From Streptomyces sp. NBRC 110028 (GTDB lineage: Bacteria > Actinomycetota > Actinomycetes > Streptomycetales > Streptomycetaceae): a DNA stretch of 64,000 nt. The stretch covers positions 1 through 64,000 of the forward strand of contig NZ_BBUZ01000024.1 in the NCBI RefSeq assembly GCF_001417735.1, written 5' to 3'. The notes under the pieces were generated by a model. It was not told the origin of the DNA. It worked only from the letters and a program-made list of their open reading frames with translations, and ran no database searches. The position numbers and the translations under genes were made by a program. Each line of letters begins with the position of its first letter. The stretch's first letter is position 1. Of the stretch, positions 33,445-41,370 are shown one piece after another.

Positions 33445-34948
33445 ATCCACTTCCTGCCTCCGTCGGTGATGGTCGTGGCCGGAAATAGCCGATGACGAGT
33501 ACGGCACCGGCCAGGGACAGCAGCGCCGTCCACGTGGCGGTGACGTAGAGGGCGTGCAGATAGGCCCGGTCGGCGGCGGCGAGGAGTTCGGGCCGGTTCA
33601 GCGTCGCGGCCACCGCCCGGGCGGCCTCCGCGGAATCCAGCGCCCGGCCCCGGGGGCCGGGGGACAGACCGTCGAGCGCGGGCCGGATCTCGCCGCGATA
33701 CGAGGTGGCGAGCACCGAGCCGAGGACCGCGACCCCGAGGGTGCTGCCCACGGGCCGGGTGGCGGCGCTGACGGCCGCGCCCGCGCCGGTGTACCGGGCG
33801 GGCAGGACGGCCATCATCTCCGCCGTCATCGGCGCCACCACCAGCCCGATACCGGCGCCCTGGACGAACAGCACCACCGCGATCGAGGCCACCGGGGTGG
33901 CCGCGTCGAAGAACACGTACGCGCCGAAGGTGGCGCTGGAAAGGAGGATCCCGGCGACCGCGCACCACCGCACGGTGAGCCACCGCGCGAGCCCCGGGGA
34001 GATCTGGTTGCCGAGGACGATGCCACCCGCCGCGGCGGCCATCACCACTCCGGCGGCCGGCGCCGACAGGCCGTGCACCCCCTGCAGATAGAAGGCGCAG
34101 TAGAAGAGCTGCCCGGCCAGGCCGAAGAAGAGCAGCAGCAGGGTCACGCTGCCGCCCGCGAAGCGCGGCTCGGTGAACAGCCGCACGTCGAACCCCGGCG
34201 CCTCCCGGCCGCTCTGCGTCCGTACGAACACCGCCAGCAGCGCGAGCCCGGCCACCAGCGGCAGCAGCGCGGCCGGGCTCGCCCAGCCGGACGGGCGGCC
34301 GCCCTGGATGACGCCGTACACCACCAGGCCGAGGCCCAGCACGGAGAGCAGCAGCGCCACCGGGTCGAGCACCCGGCGCTCGGCGTAGCGCAGTTCGGGC
34401 ACCAGCAGCGCCACACCGGCCAGGCATACGGCCACCACCGGCAGGTTGACGAGGAACACCGACCCCCACCAGAACCGGCTGAGCAGCGCACCGCCCACCA
34501 CCGGCCCGGCCGCGACGGCCGCGCCGCCCGCGGAGGCCCACACCGCGATGGCGCGGGTGCGGTGGGCGGGCGCGGTGCCACGGGTGACGATCGCCAGCGT
34601 GGCCGGGGTGATGAGCGCCCCGCCCGCGCCCATGAACCCCCGGGTGACGATGAGTTCGGTGGCGCCGGGCGAGAACGCGGCCAGCGCGGAGGCGACGGCC
34701 AGGAGCAGCAGCCCGGCGGCCAGGGTGCGGCGCGGCCCGTAGCGGTCGGCGAGGGCGCCACCGGCGAAGCTGCCCGCGGCGAACACCAGCGAGTACGAGG
34801 CGTTGGCCCACGCCAGCTCCGCGGAGTCGGCGCCGAGGCCGCGTACCGGATCGGCGAGGGTTTCCATGGCCACGTTGAGGACCGTGTTGTCCAGCAGGAC
34901 CAGCGTCTGCGCCAGCACCGCCACGGCCACGGCCCACCACTGCCTCAC
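33404..34948 (-). CDS. DHA2-type MFS multidrug exporter (EmrB/QacA)
   Basis: The 514-residue transporter has 14 predicted membrane segments. TLVLLDNTVLNVAM has the LDxTVxNVA motif specific to 14-TM drug-proton antiporters, GGALADRYGPRR is motif A, and GGALITPATLAIV and PVVGGALL follow. It begins at GTG 34948, overlapping the stop of the flavodoxin-type reductase (GTGA). Divergent from the 3,4-AHBA-type biosynthetic genes, it is the natural candidate for exporting their product and for self-resistance. Confidence 0.9.
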   Translation of the reverse strand: MRQWWAVAVAVLAQTLVLLDNTVLNVAMETLADPVRGLGADSAELAWANASYSLVFAAGSFAGGALADRYGPRRTLAAGLLLLAVASALAAFSPGATELIVTRGFMGAGGALITPATLAIVTRGTAPAHRTRAIAVWASAGGAAVAAGPVVGGALLSRFWWGSVFLVNLPVVAVCLAGVALLVPELRYAERRVLDPVALLLSVLGLGLVVYGVIQGGRPSGWASPAALLPLVAGLALLAVFVRTQSGREAPGFDVRLFTEPRFAGGSVTLLLLFFGLAGQLFYCAFYLQGVHGLSAPAAGVVMAAAAGGIVLGNQISPGLARWLTVRWCAVAGILLSSATFGAYVFFDAATPVASIAVVLFVQGAGIGLVVAPMTAEMMAVLPARYTGAGAAVSAATRPVGSTLGVAVLGSVLATSYRGEIRPALDGLSPGPRGRALDSAEAARAVAATLNRPELLAAADRAYLHALYVTATWTALLSLAGAVLVIGYFRPRPSPTEAGSGYGSAPPADRAHRG

Positions 34949-35550
34949 GGCGTCAGCGCTTCTCTCCCCGCGACGACGGTCCGGGTGATCTCCGCGACCC
35001 GGTGGCCGAGGTGTTCGGCGGTGGCGAGGTCGGACGGGTGCACGGTGCCCGACCGGTCGTCCACGGGGGACTGTGCGCCCGCGCCCTGGAAGAAGCCGAG
35101 CCGGTTCAGGTCGGATTCGCCGCCGCGGCTGGAGTTCCAGCCGGAGGCCAGGCCGAGGCCGACCCAGAGCATGCCGTGCTGGGCGGCGAGGGTGGCGAAG
35201 TACCCCAGCGTCCCCGACTTGTCCCCGGCCATGGAGCCGGAGTTGGTGAAGCCCGCCGCCACCTTGTCCTGCCAGCGGCGGGCGAGCCAGCGCCGGGCGC
35301 TGGCCTCGGCGAAGGTGTGGAAGGCGGCGGAGGCGGTGCCCATGTAGGTGGGCGCGCCGAAGACGATCGCGTGGGCGTCGTCGAGCAGCTGCCAGTCCTC
35401 GTCGGTGATCCGGTCGACCCGGACGAGGGTGACCTTGGTGTCCGGGGCCCGGCTCGCTCCGGTGCGTACGGCCTCCCCCAGCCGTGCGGTGTGTCCGCGT
35501 CCGCCGTGACAGGCGATCGCGATGTGTACCGGGTGGGTCAAGGCGTTCAA
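34945..35550 (-). CDS. Flavodoxin-family NAD(P)H oxidoreductase (WrbA-like)
   Basis: The 201-residue protein has a flavodoxin fold: CHGGRGHTARLGEAV for the FMN phosphate loop, FGAPTYMGTASAAFHTF for the isoalloxazine site, and AAGFTNSGSMAGDK. Quinone or azo/nitro reduction is typical. A TTG start at 35550 is chosen because AGGAGG lies 6 bases upstream and no ATG fits. It begins 228 bases from the divergent biosynthetic operon, and the shared intergenic region should carry both promoters. It may reduce a quinone-imine or nitroso derivative of the aminophenol product. Confidence 0.82.
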   Translation of the reverse strand: MNALTHPVHIAIACHGGRGHTARLGEAVRTGASRAPDTKVTLVRVDRITDEDWQLLDDAHAIVFGAPTYMGTASAAFHTFAEASARRWLARRWQDKVAAGFTNSGSMAGDKSGTLGYFATLAAQHGMLWVGLGLASGWNSSRGGESDLNRLGFFQGAGAQSPVDDRSGTVHPSDLATAEHLGHRVAEITRTVVAGREALTP

Positions 35551-35778
35551 GCCGGCCTCCTCGAAAACGCTGTTCCGGGTCCGGTTCTTGGCTCAGAGCC
35601 GTCGGGCAGCCTGCCACAGCCGTCTCAGAGGTTTCTCAGAGCCGCATAACCGCCAAGTGATGGAGATTCGCTATCGGCTCGCCCTCGCACGGGCGTGCCA
35701 TTCTGACCCGGCAATCCCGAAGCACCCCCAAGAACCCCCGAAGCACCGTCCACCCGTTGGAAGAGGTGTTCCCGGCAC

Positions 35779-36594
35779 ATGACCGATTTGGGTAAGTCAC
35801 TCCGGATGCGGAGGCTGTCCGCCGTGGGGGACGGCAGATACCTCTTCGTCCCGCTCGACCACAGCGTGTCCGACGGGCCGGTGGTGCCCCAGGCTCGCTG
35901 GAACGGGCTGCTGAGCGCGCTGGTGGACGGCGGCGCGGACGCGGTGGTCGTCCACAAGGGCCGGGCGCGCGCGATCGCCCCGGGCGTCCTGCGCCACTGC
36001 GCGCTGGTGGTGCACCTGAGCGCCGGAACGGTGTACCAGGCCGACGCCGACGCCAAGGTGCTCGTCGGCGACGTGGAAGAGGCGGTGCGGCTGGGCGCGG
36101 ACGCGGTGAGCGTGCACGTGAACCTCGGCTCGGACACCGAACACCGGCAGCTGGCCGACCTCGGGACCGTCGCGGCCTCGTGCGACACCTGGAACATGCC
36201 ACTCCTCGTGATGATCTATCCGCGAGGCCCGCGGATCGCCGATCCGCACGACCCGGCGCTGCTCGCCCACGCCGTCAACATCGCCGCGGACCTCGGCGCC
36301 GACCTGGTGAAGACATCGGTCGCGCTGCCGCTGCACCGGATGGCCGAGGTGGTGGACAGCTGCCCGCTGCCGGTCCTCGCCGCGGGCGGCCCGCCCGACG
36401 GTACGGACCTGATCGGCCACGGGACGTCGTTGATGCTCGCCGGCTGCCGTGGCCTCGCGGTCGGCCGCCGGATCTTCTCCTCACCCTCCCCCGCGTCGCT
36501 GGTGAAGCGGCTCGCGGCCGTCGTCCACGCGGTCGACGGTATCGACACCGGAACGGCCCCCCATCCCCCGACGATTGCGACAGGTGCCGCATGA
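35779..36594 (+). CDS. GriI/DhnA-type aldolase for 3-amino-4-hydroxybenzoate
   Basis: The 271-residue class I aldolase of the DhnA/FbaB group has VPLDHSVSDGP, VHLSAGT, SVHVNLGSDTE and the Schiff-base lysine in ADLVKTSVALP. In grixazone biosynthesis GriI condenses aspartate semialdehyde with dihydroxyacetone phosphate to a C7 sugar-like amine. The coupled next gene is GriH-like, so this pair predicts 3,4-AHBA rather than shikimate-type synthesis. It is the first gene of nine on the plus strand; the overlap to the next is ATGA. Confidence 0.88.
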   Translation: MTDLGKSLRMRRLSAVGDGRYLFVPLDHSVSDGPVVPQARWNGLLSALVDGGADAVVVHKGRARAIAPGVLRHCALVVHLSAGTVYQADADAKVLVGDVEEAVRLGADAVSVHVNLGSDTEHRQLADLGTVAASCDTWNMPLLVMIYPRGPRIADPHDPALLAHAVNIAADLGADLVKTSVALPLHRMAEVVDSCPLPVLAAGGPPDGTDLIGHGTSLMLAGCRGLAVGRRIFSSPSPASLVKRLAAVVHAVDGIDTGTAPHPPTIATGAA

Positions 36595-37646
36595 AGTTCG
36601 CCTGGATCGACCTCAGAACCGTGCCGCAGGACCAGCTGGAGTCCGTCGTGGACGCCGCCATCCACACCCGGACCCACGGTGTGCTCTGCGACGACGAAGC
36701 CGTCCTCAAGGCCCTGCCCCCGACCATCACCGGCGTCACCACCACACCGGTGACCGACGAGAAGCAGCTGTACGGCCTCGACGCCGGCACCGCGGACCGG
36801 GTCGTCGCGGGCTGGGTCGACGTCCACGACGAACCGTCGCTGCGGCTGGCGTGCGCCGCCGCCGTCACGCTGCCGTTCACCGTGGTCCGCTTCGCCGACC
36901 CGACGAAGATCCCGCTGGAGATCGTGCTCGCCGCCGCCGACCGCTCCGAGGGCAAGCTGATCACCGTCTGCGCGGACCTGGAAGAGGCCGCCACCGTCCT
37001 CGACGTGCTCGAACGCGGTTCGGACGGCATCCTGCTGGCCCCCTCGACCGCGGGCGATGTGTTCGCGCTGGCCCGGCTGCTGGAAGCCGGTACGGAACCG
37101 CTGAACCTGACCACGCTGACCGTCGAGGGCATCGAACACCACGGGCTCGGCGACCGGGTGTGCGTGGACACCTGCAGCCACTTCGCCGAGGACGAGGGCA
37201 TCCTCGTCGGCTCGTACTCGACCGGCTTCATCCTGTGCTGCAGCGAGACCCACCCGCTGCCGTACATGCCGACCCGCCCCTTCCGGGTCAACGCGGGCGC
37301 CCTGCACTCCTACGTCCTCGGTCCGGACAACCGCACCAACTACCTGAGCGAGCTGCGCGCGGGCCGCACCACCCTCGCCGTCAACGCCGAGGGGCGCACC
37401 CGGCCGGTCCTCATCGGCCGCGCCAAGCTGGAGTCCCGGCCGCTGCTGACCATCACCGCGCGCTCCCCCGAAGGCGTCGAGGTGAGCCTGACCGTCCAGG
37501 ACGACTGGCACGTACGGGTGCTCGGCCCCGGCGGACGGGTCCACAACGTCACCGAGCTGCGGCCCGGCGACGAACTGCTCGGCCATCTGGCCACCGACCA
37601 GCGCCATGTGGGCCTCCCCATCGGCGAGTTCTGCCGGGAACAGTGA
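36591..37646 (+). CDS. GriH/3-dehydroquinate synthase II-like cyclase
   Basis: The 351-residue protein begins MKFAWIDLRTV and has VGSYSTGFILCCSETHPLPYMP and RPFRVNAGALHSYV, hallmarks of archaeal-type dehydroquinate synthase II. Actinomycete homologues such as GriH aromatise the C7 GriI product into 3-amino-4-hydroxybenzoic acid. The start overlaps the aldolase stop by four bases, and its own stop overlaps the next start (TGATG at 37644). Length is normal for the family. Confidence 0.88.
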   Translation: MKFAWIDLRTVPQDQLESVVDAAIHTRTHGVLCDDEAVLKALPPTITGVTTTPVTDEKQLYGLDAGTADRVVAGWVDVHDEPSLRLACAAAVTLPFTVVRFADPTKIPLEIVLAAADRSEGKLITVCADLEEAATVLDVLERGSDGILLAPSTAGDVFALARLLEAGTEPLNLTTLTVEGIEHHGLGDRVCVDTCSHFAEDEGILVGSYSTGFILCCSETHPLPYMPTRPFRVNAGALHSYVLGPDNRTNYLSELRAGRTTLAVNAEGRTRPVLIGRAKLESRPLLTITARSPEGVEVSLTVQDDWHVRVLGPGGRVHNVTELRPGDELLGHLATDQRHVGLPIGEFCREQ

Positions 37647-39037
37647 TGAGCGGCGACATCGGCATGCGGACGCTCGTCGAGACGCTGTTCGACGCCCACC
37701 CCGGCGAACTGCCCTGCCTCGTCCACGGCGATCACCCGGTGAGCCGCGCCGAGGTACGCGCCGCCGCGGCCAGCGAGGCGGACGTGTTCGCCGGGTACGG
37801 CATCGGCGAGGGCACCACGGTGATGCTGCGGATACCGCCGAGCTTCACCCAGATCGAGGTGCTGCTCGCGCTGTGGCGGCTGGGCGCCCAGGTGATGCTG
37901 GTCGACCACCGGCTCAAACAGTCCGAAGTGGACGCGTTGCGCGCGCTGTGCCATCCGCAGTTCCTGGTCGGCTCGGGTATGGCGGGGCGCGCACCGCTGC
38001 GGTTCGAGCCCCGCTACGAGGTGGTCACCTCCCGCTTCCCGGACGGCCGGGCCGCGGCGACCGGCCACCGGCTGGTGCAGTTCAGCTCCGGTTCCACCGG
38101 GCTGCCCAAGGTGATCGGGCGGACCCCGGCCTCGCTGGCCGCCGAGATCGAACGGTTCACCCGGATCGAGGGCATGCCCACCCTGGGCGAGCGGGTGCTG
38201 CTGCTCAGCTCGACCGCGCACAGCTTCGGGCTGATCGCCGGGGTGCTGCACTCGCTGGTCGCGGGCGTCGCGGCCGTGTTCGCCCGCCGGGTGTCCGCCA
38301 AGGACATCCTCGCAGCGGCCGGGCGCCACGATGTGCACGCGATATTCGGCACCCCGTTCCACTACGAACTGCTCAGCACGGCCAAGGAGTTGCCCCCGCT
38401 TCCCGCCTTGCGCGCCGCGGTGTCCGGCGGCGAGATCATGCCCCCGGAAACGGCGGCGCGGTTCGCCGACCGCTTCGGCATCGGAGTCGGCGAATCGTAC
38501 GGAACCACCGAGACGGGCGTCATCGCGATGGAGGTCAGCGGAGCCTCGCGCCCCACCGTCGGGCGCGCCGCCCCCGGTGTGCTCTTACGCGTCCACGAGG
38601 GCGAGCTGGACGTCTGGCTGCCGGACGGCTCCCCGTATCTGCACGCCTCCGGCGGCGGCCGCTACGCCGACGGCTGGCTGCACACCCGCGACCGGGCCGA
38701 ACTCGACCCCACCGGAGCCGTGCGGCTGCTGGGCCGCGGTGACTCGTTGGTGGTCATCGGCGGCCTCAAGGTCGATCTGACCGAGGTGGAGGACGTGCTG
38801 CGCCACCACCCGGGGGTCAGCGGGGCCGTGGTCGTGCACGCCGGTACCACCGAGGCGTACGTGTCCACCGCACCGGACGGCCCCTCGGCCGGGGAGCTGC
38901 TGCGCTGGTGCCGGGACCGGCTGGCCGACTACAAGGTGCCGCGCGTCATCCAGGTCCTCCCGGACCTGCCCCGCACCTCCAACGGCAAGCTCATCCGCCG
39001 CCGCGAGGCTCTGCTCGCCCGCTCCCCCGGCCACTGA
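37646..39037 (+). CDS. AMP-dependent acyl/aryl ligase A, with a TTA codon
   Basis: This 463-residue adenylate-forming enzyme has the phosphate loop VQFSSGSTGLPKVIGRTP, the A5 motif GESYGTTETG, the A7/A8-like TRDRAEL and GGLKVDL, and the catalytic lysine in SNGKLIRR. It is shorter than standard CoA ligases, as are discrete aryl-ACP ligases. It probably activates 3,4-AHBA or a partner acid and loads one of the carrier proteins that follow. A TTA leucine codon at 38585 (codon 314) would place the pathway under bldA control. Confidence 0.88.
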   Translation: MSGDIGMRTLVETLFDAHPGELPCLVHGDHPVSRAEVRAAAASEADVFAGYGIGEGTTVMLRIPPSFTQIEVLLALWRLGAQVMLVDHRLKQSEVDALRALCHPQFLVGSGMAGRAPLRFEPRYEVVTSRFPDGRAAATGHRLVQFSSGSTGLPKVIGRTPASLAAEIERFTRIEGMPTLGERVLLLSSTAHSFGLIAGVLHSLVAGVAAVFARRVSAKDILAAAGRHDVHAIFGTPFHYELLSTAKELPPLPALRAAVSGGEIMPPETAARFADRFGIGVGESYGTTETGVIAMEVSGASRPTVGRAAPGVLLRVHEGELDVWLPDGSPYLHASGGGRYADGWLHTRDRAELDPTGAVRLLGRGDSLVVIGGLKVDLTEVEDVLRHHPGVSGAVVVHAGTTEAYVSTAPDGPSAGELLRWCRDRLADYKVPRVIQVLPDLPRTSNGKLIRRREALLARSPGH

Positions 39038-39075
39038 CCTCATATCACCGCTGCCGAAAGAAGGGTTGCCGCACC

Positions 39076-39348
39076 ATGGAGACGGCATTGGAGAAGGAGA
39101 TCCGTCAGTTCGTGCTCAGCACGATCAGCGAGGACATGAACCACCCGCTCGACACGGACGAGATCACCGACGCCAGCCCCCTGGGCACCGGTGGCATCGA
39201 CATCGACTCGCTGAGCCTGATCGAGCTGGTCCTGCGGATCGAGCGCCGGTTCGGGGTGAAGTTCCCGGACACCGATTTCGAACCGGTCGGCGCGATGAAC
39301 CTCGGCGACCTGGTCGACGACGTCATCAAGCGGGGCGCCACGGCATGA
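39076..39348 (+). CDS. Acyl carrier protein 1
   Basis: The 90-residue protein has a four-helix carrier layout with phosphopantetheine serine in GGIDIDSLSLIELVLRIE. Acidic composition and length fit type II ACPs. The ATG at 39076 has AAAGAAGG upstream. It overlaps the second carrier protein gene by four bases (ATGA at 39345). Confidence 0.9.
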   Translation: METALEKEIRQFVLSTISEDMNHPLDTDEITDASPLGTGGIDIDSLSLIELVLRIERRFGVKFPDTDFEPVGAMNLGDLVDDVIKRGATA

Positions 39349-39599
39349 CCGCGGACATCACCACCGACGTGGTGCGGGAGCTGCTGTCCGACCCCAAGAT
39401 CTTCGCAGCCCTGCCGCCCGAACTGGACGACGACGCCGACCTGGCGCTGGACTCACTGGGCCTGGTGTGGTTCCTGCACCAACTGGAGCTGCGCTACGGG
39501 CTGGAGATCGAACCGGCCGAGGCGTTCCTCGCCGAGTTCACCTCGGTACGGCGCATCACCGCCTACCTCAACGATCACCACCTGGTGGACCGCCCATGA
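39345..39599 (+). CDS. Acyl carrier protein 2
   Basis: This 84-residue protein has a carrier-type serine in LALDSLGLVWFLHQLE, after an acidic stretch DDDADL. It differs clearly from the adjacent carrier protein, so the two probably hold different acyl or aryl groups. Both ends overlap the neighbouring genes by four bases, showing strict translational coupling with the ketosynthase. Confidence 0.85.
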   Translation: MTADITTDVVRELLSDPKIFAALPPELDDDADLALDSLGLVWFLHQLELRYGLEIEPAEAFLAEFTSVRRITAYLNDHHLVDRP

Positions 39600-40768
39600 C
39601 CCATGAGGTGCTGCTGACCGGCTTCGGGGTACGGACGGCCTTCGGCACCGGGGCGGACGCGCTGCGGGAGGGCGTGTTCGACGGGAACCCCGCGTTCGCC
39701 CCGATCACCCGCTTCGACACCGGCCCGTACCGTACGGGGCTGGCCGCGACGTGGGGCGGGGCCGTCCCGCTGCGCGAGGTGCTGGCCGACGTGGCCGGGG
39801 CGGCGGTGGCGATGGCGGGGCTGCCGAGGGACACGGAGGCGGCCGTCCTGGTGGGCACCGCGGGCGACTTCACCGCCCTGACCCATTTCTGGCGCACCGC
39901 GCCCGGCTCCCCCGACCACGCGGTCGAGACCGACCGCGCCGCCGTGGCCGACCGCGCCGTCGAGACCGTGCCCGGGTGGCAGGCCGCGGCGCTCGGGGAC
40001 GCCCTCGGGGTGCGCGGCACCCGGCTGGCGTTCACCAACGCCTGCGTCGCCTCGGCCAGTGCCACCGCGCACGGCTGCCAGCTCATCGCCACCGGCCGGG
40101 CCGACGTCGTGGTCTGCGCGGGGGCGTACCTCGTGGAGGAGGAGAACCTGGCCAAGTTCGGGTCGGGGTTCGCCCTCTCCCGCGACGGGGCGGTACGGCC
40201 GTTCTGCGCCGACCGCAGCGGGCTGCTGCTGGGCGACGGGGCCGCCGCCGTCGTCCTCGAATCGGCCGGGAACGCCCGGCGCAGGGGAGCGCGTGCGCTC
40301 GGCGCGGTGACCGGCTGGGGTGCCGCCTCCGACGCCCACCACATCGCGCGCCCGCACCCCGAGGGCACCGGGCTGGTCACCGCCGCACGGCGGGCCCTGC
40401 GGCGGGCGGGCGGGCCGCGTATCGACTACGTGAACGCGCACGGCACCGCGACCAAGTCCAACGACCCCGCCGAGACACGCGGGCTGCACACGCTCTTCGG
40501 CGCGGACGCGCCCCACGTGCCGGTCAGCTCCACGAAGAGCACGACGGGACATCTGCTGGAGGCATCCGGAGTGGTGGAACTCGTCATCACCCTGCTCGCG
40601 CTGCGGGACGGGGTCCTGCCGCCCACCGCCGGGTTCACCGAACCGGATCCGGCCTGCGACCTCGACTACGTACCGAACCGGCCCCACAAGGCCGACATCC
40701 GGCGGGCGCTCACCGTCAACGCCGCGTTCGGCGGCGCCAACACCGCGCTGATCGTGGAGCGCGCGTGA
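39596..40768 (+). CDS. Beta-ketoacyl synthase with intact Cys-His-His
   Basis: The 390-residue KAS-II/FabF-like condensing enzyme has the nucleophile in TNACVASASA (about residue 149). The first histidine is in VNAHGTATKSND and the second in SSTKSTTGHLLEASG, with GGANTALI at the end. It should accept a carrier-bound unit and condense it with another. No ketoreductase or dehydratase gene is nearby, which argues against ordinary reducing polyketide synthesis. In benzoxazole pathways KS-like enzymes join aryl units by non-Claisen chemistry, an alternative here. It is coupled to the half KS that follows. Confidence 0.92.
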   Translation: MTHEVLLTGFGVRTAFGTGADALREGVFDGNPAFAPITRFDTGPYRTGLAATWGGAVPLREVLADVAGAAVAMAGLPRDTEAAVLVGTAGDFTALTHFWRTAPGSPDHAVETDRAAVADRAVETVPGWQAAALGDALGVRGTRLAFTNACVASASATAHGCQLIATGRADVVVCAGAYLVEEENLAKFGSGFALSRDGAVRPFCADRSGLLLGDGAAAVVLESAGNARRRGARALGAVTGWGAASDAHHIARPHPEGTGLVTAARRALRRAGGPRIDYVNAHGTATKSNDPAETRGLHTLFGADAPHVPVSSTKSTTGHLLEASGVVELVITLLALRDGVLPPTAGFTEPDPACDLDYVPNRPHKADIRRALTVNAAFGGANTALIVERA

Positions 40769-41370
40769 TCGCCGCGATGGCCGGTCCGGCCGCGCCGCCC
40801 GTCGCCGGTTTCGTGGAGTCCGCCTTCAACCCGCTCGTGCACCAGGCCGTCGAGCGATGCCTGACCGCCCACCCCGGCGACGGCTCCCGGACCGCGATGG
40901 TCCTGGCCAGCACGATGGGCGACGCCACCACCCTCGACCTCGGCAGCCGCCGGCTCGTCGCCGGGCAGGTGCACAACCCGCTGCTGTTCATGCAGAGCAC
41001 CGCCAACGCGATCCTCGGGCAGCTCAGCCGGGACTTCGCCGTCACCGGACCGCTGCTGTGCCTGTCCACCGTGGCGGACCTGGCCGGGGAGCTGCTGTCC
41101 ACCACCGAACTCCTCCTCACCGACAAGGAGTTGGACCGTGTCGTGCTCATCGGTGTCGAGCTGGCCGGCACCGGGCGCACCACGGCCGCGTACCGCGAGC
41201 TGCGCACCATCGGCCCGCCCGCCGAAGACCGGGCCGTGGCCCTCGTGATCGACCGCGACGACCCTCACCCGCACCCCCGTCCCCCGTACGGCACCCCGCC
41301 CACCGCGTACGGCACCCTCCGCGGCCTGGTCGAACTGGCCGCCCGAATCCAAGGAACCGACCGCCCATGA
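40765..41370 (+). CDS. Half-length ketosynthase-like protein (Ketoacyl-synt_2 type)
   Basis: The 201-residue protein resembles only the N-terminal half of a ketosynthase: VESAFNPLVHQAVERCL, MVLASTMGDATTLDL and LLFMQSTANAILGQLS. GPLLCLSTVADLAGELLS stands where the nucleophile region would be, and no catalytic Cys is in the right place. Such short proteins occur as chain-length-factor-like partners in aryl polyene clusters. It most likely forms a heterodimer with the upstream KS. Length is close to other members, so it is not obviously truncated. Confidence 0.75.
   Translation: MIAAMAGPAAPPVAGFVESAFNPLVHQAVERCLTAHPGDGSRTAMVLASTMGDATTLDLGSRRLVAGQVHNPLLFMQSTANAILGQLSRDFAVTGPLLCLSTVADLAGELLSTTELLLTDKELDRVVLIGVELAGTGRTTAAYRELRTIGPPAEDRAVALVIDRDDPHPHPRPPYGTPPTAYGTLRGLVELAARIQGTDRP

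Noticed and set aside
35779..37646. Reading the first two operon genes as shikimate-pathway genes
   Set aside because: The archaeal-type pair in an actinomycete next to ligase, ACP and KS genes fits 3,4-AHBA synthesis; Streptomyces use the classical aroB route for chorismate.
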